The notes beneath the pieces were generated by a model. It ran no database searches. It was not told the DNA's origin and saw only the letters and a program-made list of their open reading frames with translations. 28,627 nucleotides of DNA from DATATB01 sp036268995 (GTDB taxonomy: Bacteria; Planctomycetota; Planctomycetia; Pirellulales; PNKZ01), in NCBI GenBank assembly GCA_036268995.1, contig DATATB010000076.1, positions 1-28,627 of the forward strand, read 5' to 3'. The position numbers were made by a program, and so were the translations under genes. Of the stretch, positions 25,216 to 28,627 are shown piece after piece. Every line of letters starts with the position of its first letter. Positions within the stretch are counted from its first letter, which is position 1.

Positions 25216-26496
25216 CTAACGTGCGATGTGCTCTTTCCCCACCAGCGGCTGTAGCGCTTTAGGCACGAGGACCGAGCCGTCGGCTTGCTGGTAGTTTTCC
25301 AGGATGGCGATCAGCGCGCGGCTGATGGCGACGGCCGTGCCGTTGAGCGTGTGGACGAACTGCGTCCCCTTCTCGCCCTTGGTGCGGTAGCGAATGGCCA
25401 ACCGCCGGGCCTGGTAGTCGGTGCAGTTGGACGTGCTGGTCACTTCGCCGAATTCGCCGGCCGTGCCGCGGCCGGGCATCCAGGCTTCCAGATCGTACTT
25501 GCGGTAGGCCGGGCCGCCCAAGTCGCCGGTGGCCGTGTCGACCACGCGATAGGCCAGCCCCAGGCCGTCGAACAGCCGGCATTCGAGCTGGCAGAAATAG
25601 TCGAGCATCGCGTCGCTTTCGCTCGGCAGCGTGAAGGCGAACATCTCGACCTTGGTGAACTGGTGGACGCGATACAGGCCGCGCGTGGCCCGACCGTGGG
25701 CGCCGGCTTCGGTTCGATAACAGTGACTGATGCCGCACAGCTTGAGCGGCAGCCGCTCGGCCTCGATGATTTCGTCGGCCAGCAGCCCGCCGAGCGTAAT
25801 CTCGGCCGTGGCCACGAGGCTCAAATCGCTCTCGGCGATGCTGTAAATCTGCGTTTCCGGCCCGCGTGGAATGTAGCCGGTGCCCTGCAAAACATCGTTG
25901 CGGGCCAGGTCGGGCGTGATGGTGGGCGTAAAGCCCTCGGAAATCAGCAGGTCGATCGCGTAGCGCTGCAAAGCCAGCTCCAGCAGCACGGCTTCGTTCT
26001 TCAAGAAGTAAAAGCCGTGGCCGGCGACTTTGGCCCCCGCCTCGAAATCCACGAGTTGCAGTTTCTCGGCTAGCTCGACGTGGTCGCGGGGCTTGAAATC
26101 GAACTTGGGTAGCGGCGTGCTGCCGCGGCGGACTTCCAGATTCGCCTGGTCGTCGGCGCCCCGCGGAGCGGCGGGGTGGCTCATGTTGGGAATGGCGCGT
26201 TGGATCGCGTCCATTTCCGCGGCGATCGTGTCCAGCTCTGATTGGGCGGCCGCCGTGCGATCGCGCAGCTCGCGTCCCTCGTTTTTGCGAGCTTCGCGCT
26301 CGGCTGCATCCTTGGCCTTGCCGATGCTCTTGGCCACATCGTTGGCGCTGCGGTTCAACTCTTCAACGGTTGTTTGCTTCTCCCGCCGCTTGCCATCGAG
26401 CAGCACGAAGCGGTCGACATCGGCCCGCGCCCCGCGCAACGCGCAGTTTTCCTTGACCTGGTCCGCATGGTCTACGATGAATTTGCGATCGAGCAT
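25216..26496 (-). CDS. serS: Seryl-tRNA synthetase
   Basis: A 426-residue class II synthetase charging tRNA-Ser. It has the N-terminal coiled-coil arm (about 30-105), TAE of the serine site (230-232), motif 2 at 261-286 (RTEAG through TKVEMF) and motif 3 at 385-403 (NGTAVAISRALIAILENYQ) with its invariant R393. Motif 2 reads RTEAGAHGRATRG where RSEAG-x-x-GRDTRG is common, a mild variation. The length is normal. The ATG at 26496 is 8 bases from heptamer repeat locus C, which thus forms the immediate leader; no Shine-Dalgarno site is visible. The M20 dipeptidase gene lies upstream on the same strand. Confidence 0.96.
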   Translation of the reverse strand: MLDRKFIVDHADQVKENCALRGARADVDRFVLLDGKRREKQTTVEELNRSANDVAKSIGKAKDAAEREARKNEGRELRDRTAAAQSELDTIAAEMDAIQRAIPNMSHPAAPRGADDQANLEVRRGSTPLPKFDFKPRDHVELAEKLQLVDFEAGAKVAGHGFYFLKNEAVLLELALQRYAIDLLISEGFTPTITPDLARNDVLQGTGYIPRGPETQIYSIAESDLSLVATAEITLGGLLADEIIEAERLPLKLCGISHCYRTEAGAHGRATRGLYRVHQFTKVEMFAFTLPSESDAMLDYFCQLECRLFDGLGLAYRVVDTATGDLGGPAYRKYDLEAWMPGRGTAGEFGEVTSTSNCTDYQARRLAIRYRTKGEKGTQFVHTLNGTAVAISRALIAILENYQQADGSVLVPKALQPLVGKEHIAR

Positions 26497-26504
26497 GGGG
26501 ATTA

Positions 26505-26626
26505 AGTGAAAAGTGAAGAGTGAAAAGTGAAAAGTGGGAATGCAGCAAGCCGTGGATCGTCAGCGCCGGTCAACATCTCTCGCTTGCTGCCCGACATTTT
26601 CCACTTTTCACTTTCCACTTTTCACT
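26505..26626. repeat. Heptamer repeat locus C (AGTGAAA type), opposing arms with inner stem
   Basis: Left arm 26505-26539 has five units (AGTGAAA, AGTGAAG, AGTGAAA, AGTGAAA, AGTGGGA). Right arm 26599-26626 has four complementary units (TTCCACT, TTTCACT, TTCCACT, TTTCACT). Inside them GCAGCAAGC (26542-26550) and GCTTGCTGC (26582-26590) form a perfect 9-base stem, so the whole locus folds as one hairpin. The right arm overlaps the 3' end of the dipeptidase gene and provides its stop; the left arm ends the serS leader. Confidence 0.92.
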
Positions 26627-28005
26627 TCCTTTTTTACTTCCGCCAGTTCTTGCCACAAATACGCGCTGGCCTTGATTCCGCGGTGGAAGTCGGCGAGCGA
26701 AAATTTTTCGTTGGGGCTGTGGGTGTTGTCGTCGTTGAGGCCCCAGCCCAGCAGCAGCGTATCGACTCCCAGGTGATCGTGGAAGGTGGAGACGACCGGA
26801 ATCGAGCCTCCTTCGCGAATGAAAACCGGCCGCCGGCCGAAGCCGTGTTCGATGGCCCGCGCCGCGGCAGCCATGTATGGGCTATCCAGCGGCACCACCA
26901 CGCCCGGCGCGGCGTGATAGCTCGTCAGCTCCATGCGAATGCCCGGCGGACAAAGACCCCGCAGCATCTGATCCAGCGAGCGCTGCAATTTGAGCGGATC
27001 CTGCTTAGGCACCAGGCGGAAGCTGAACTTGCCGCTGGCCCGGGCCGGTAGCACGGTTTTCGCCCCTTCGCCCTGGTAACCGCTGGTCAGGCCGTTGATA
27101 TCGCACGTGGGTCGGGCCCATTTGCGTTCCAGCGTCGTGTAGCCCTCCTCGCCCGAGAGGCCCTCGACGCCGATCGACTGCATAAACTGGGCCTCGGTAA
27201 AGGGCAGCTCGGCAAATTGCTTTCGCTCTTGCGGATCGAGTTCCACCACGTCGTCGTAAAAGCCGGGCACCTGCACCCGACCGTGCTCGTCGACCAACGC
27301 GGCTAGCATCCGCACCAGCGCATTGGCCGGATTGGTGACCGCGCCGCCGAACGTGCCGGAGTGCAGATCCTGGCGCGGACCGGTCAGCCGTAGCTCAAAA
27401 TACGCGATGCCCTTAAGGCCATAGGTTATCGCCGGCTGGCCCGGCGCGAACTGGGCCGTGTCGCTGATCACCGCCACGTCGCAAGCCAAACGCTTGCGCT
27501 CGCGGTCGATGAATGCGTCGAGGTGCTCGCTGCCGACTTCCTCTTCGCCTTCGATCAGAAACTTCAGATTCACGGGCAGCCGGCTCCCCGTCTTGATCCA
27601 AGCCTGCGTGCTCTTGATGTGCGTGAGCATCTGGCCCTTGTCGTCGGTGGCGCCGCGGGCGTAGAGGTTTCCGTCGCGCCGCGTGGGTTCAAACGGCGGC
27701 GAATGCCATTCGCCGAGCGGGTCGGGCGGCTGCACGTCGTAATGTCCGTAGACCAGCACGGTGGGAGCGCCGGGCGCGGCAAGCGACTCGGCATAGACGA
27801 TCGGGTGGCCGGGCGTCGGAAAGATTTCGGTCGTCAGTCCCAGCCCACGGAACTGGTCGGCTACCCAGTCGCCGGCGCGGCGTACGTCGTCGCGATGCCG
27901 GCTATCGGCACTGACGCTGGGGATCCGCAGCAGTTCGTACAAATCGGCCTCGAAGTCGGCGGCGTGCTCAGTCAGATAGCGGTCAATAGTCTGCATAATT
28001 GGCAT
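26608..28005 (-). CDS. M20-family dipeptidase/metallopeptidase
   Basis: A 465-residue zinc peptidase of the M20 family (dipeptidase / CNDP-like branch). The zinc and catalytic residues are in place: H88 and D90 in VYGHYDVQPP, D121 in ATDDKG, E154/E155 in EGEEEVGS, D182 in SDTAQF, H215 in the dimerisation domain and H429 in NTHSPNE. No signal peptide, so cytosolic. It should hydrolyse dipeptides or similar small amides, recycling amino acids. Starts at 28005 and 27996 are both possible. The C-terminal residues KSGK and the stop TGA are encoded by heptamer repeat locus C. Divergent from clpS. Confidence 0.93.
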   Translation of the reverse strand: MPIMQTIDRYLTEHAADFEADLYELLRIPSVSADSRHRDDVRRAGDWVADQFRGLGLTTEIFPTPGHPIVYAESLAAPGAPTVLVYGHYDVQPPDPLGEWHSPPFEPTRRDGNLYARGATDDKGQMLTHIKSTQAWIKTGSRLPVNLKFLIEGEEEVGSEHLDAFIDRERKRLACDVAVISDTAQFAPGQPAITYGLKGIAYFELRLTGPRQDLHSGTFGGAVTNPANALVRMLAALVDEHGRVQVPGFYDDVVELDPQERKQFAELPFTEAQFMQSIGVEGLSGEEGYTTLERKWARPTCDINGLTSGYQGEGAKTVLPARASGKFSFRLVPKQDPLKLQRSLDQMLRGLCPPGIRMELTSYHAAPGVVVPLDSPYMAAAARAIEHGFGRRPVFIREGGSIPVVSTFHDHLGVDTLLLGWGLNDDNTHSPNEKFSLADFHRGIKASAYLWQELAEVKKEVKSGK

Positions 28006-28134
28006 CGGATCTGGAATTCGTGTTAAAATATTGGACGGCAGAATGCGTGGCTTGCCGGCAGTCGGCGGACCGCCTTGCCAGGGGGCAGGTGGGCGCCCGC
28101 CGCCCGCGTGCTACTCCCGGCTTGCGGCCGCCAA

Positions 28135-28140
28135 TATAAT
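28135..28140 (+). promoter_or_regulatory. Probable -10 box of clpS
   Basis: A perfect TATAAT 47 bases ahead of the clpS GTG start, in the 182-base divergent gap. No clear -35 is present at 16-18 bases. The predicted leader would carry the strong AAGGAG ribosome binding site at 28177-28182. Confidence 0.5.
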
Positions 28141-28187
28141 AGTTACTGCCAGCGTGAGCCACGCACGGAGTGCAAAAAGGAGTCGGT

Positions 28188-28541
28188 GTGTCGACCAGTG
28201 CAGCCGAAGTTGCAGAACCGGCCGTAGAGTCTGAACAACAGGCCCGGCAGGACAAAAAGCCCAAGCGGCAGCCGCGATACCAGGTCGTGTTGTGGAACGA
28301 CGAGGATCACACGTATGCCTACGTGATCGTCATGCTCATGGAACTCTTTGCCTTCGAAACCGAAAAGGGGTTTCAGCTCGCCAAAGAGGTGGACACCGCC
28401 GGTCGGGCCATTTTGCTGATCACGACCAAAGAACACGCCGAGCTGAAACGCGACCAGGTACACGCCTACGGCAAGGACCACGCCATCAAGGCCTGCAAAG
28501 GCTCGATGTGGTGCACGATCGAGCCCGTGCCAGGCGATTGA
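28188..28541 (+). CDS. clpS: ClpS-family protease adaptor
   Basis: A 117-residue ClpS: a disordered N-terminal tail (1-29) and the ClpS core (about 30-114, YQVVLWNDEDHTYAYVIVML onwards). ClpS delivers N-degron substrates to the ClpA/ClpC unfoldase of ClpP. GTG 28188 is the start, because AAGGAG lies 5 bases before it; an earlier GTG at 28170 has none. Compared without gaps to E. coli ClpS, N34 and D35 are kept (N37, D38), but M40 is Tyr43 and the N-degron-binding H66 is Asp69. Recognition may thus differ from the classical type. The alignment relies on my memory of the E. coli sequence. Confidence 0.93.
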   Translation: MSTSAAEVAEPAVESEQQARQDKKPKRQPRYQVVLWNDEDHTYAYVIVMLMELFAFETEKGFQLAKEVDTAGRAILLITTKEHAELKRDQVHAYGKDHAIKACKGSMWCTIEPVPGD

Positions 28542-28605
28542 GGTATGGCGATTGAGGCCAGGCGAGCCGCGAGCGACTTCTTTGGCGAGCCGGGAGCGTG
28601 AGCGA
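28533..28605. repeat. Short direct repeats after clpS
   Basis: GGCGATTGAGG occurs at 28533-28543 and 28547-28557, the first copy including the clpS stop. GGCGAGCCGCGAGCG (28561-28575) is repeated as GGCGAGCCGGGAGCG at 28584-28598. The second pair looks like part of a dispersed GC-rich palindromic repeat (CCGG, GTGAGCG, CCGG). It ends near the window edge. Confidence 0.55.
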
Positions 28606-28627
28606 CCGGAGGAATACAAAAAAAGAA

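Noticed and set aside
28005..28187. A longer clpS start (GTG 28170)
   Set aside because: The Shine-Dalgarno AAGGAG at 28177-28182 lies after that codon, so it can only serve the GTG at 28188.

Overview
The window looks like a chromosome segment of a planctomycete, most likely of the Pirellulales group. This is inferred from gene content: a DUF1501 protein with a typical planctomycete N-terminus, a DUF1111-type dihaem cytochrome, a FloA/NfeD cluster, several secreted proteins of unknown family, high GC, and many genes without a clear Shine-Dalgarno site. I see no rRNA, tRNA, CRISPR array, transposase or phage gene. This is a chromosomal backbone interval rather than a mobile island.

Layout. 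128-4928 (minus strand): a DUF1111 dihaem cytochrome, a DUF1501 protein with its own terminator, and a soluble GAF/histidine kinase/receiver hybrid. 5280-11549 (mostly minus): a possible 33-residue membrane peptide, then a 3-hydroxyisobutyrate-dehydrogenase-type reductase and a membrane-microdomain cluster. In transcription order the cluster is a long NfeD protein with two ClpP-like modules, a short NfeD, a 73-residue membrane protein, flotillin-like FloA, and a proline-rich membrane protein overlapping floA by 4 bases. 11820-15698 (plus): a K+-channel-like protein and a secreted HEAT/TPR protein. 15812-16789 (minus): a secreted thioredoxin-fold plus CAP-like fusion. 17280-19268 (plus): a secreted protein of unknown family. 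19642-21504 (plus): the ribosome GTPase TypA/BipA. 21830-25157: two divergent phosphohexomutases. 25216-28541: seryl-tRNA synthetase and an M20 dipeptidase on the minus strand, then ClpS on the plus strand.

The most unusual signal is not a gene. Five intergenic gaps carry tandem 7-base repeats in two sequence families (GTCCGTT-like and AGTGAAA-like). Four of the five have opposing arms around a short loop. The repeats touch gene ends: they supply the stop codon and last residues of three genes, and at one locus they form the start region and signal-peptide n-region of the long NfeD gene. They resemble the heptanucleotide STRR repeats of heterocystous cyanobacteria in form. A second dispersed element, a REP-like palindrome of about 27 bases, occurs at 9153-9247 and 21514-21582.

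Other points of interest: both ClpP-like modules of the long NfeD protein lack the nucleophilic serine; ClpS has two replaced residues in the N-degron pocket; a thioredoxin fold without CxxC is fused to a CAP-like domain; and two or three genes may be leaderless.
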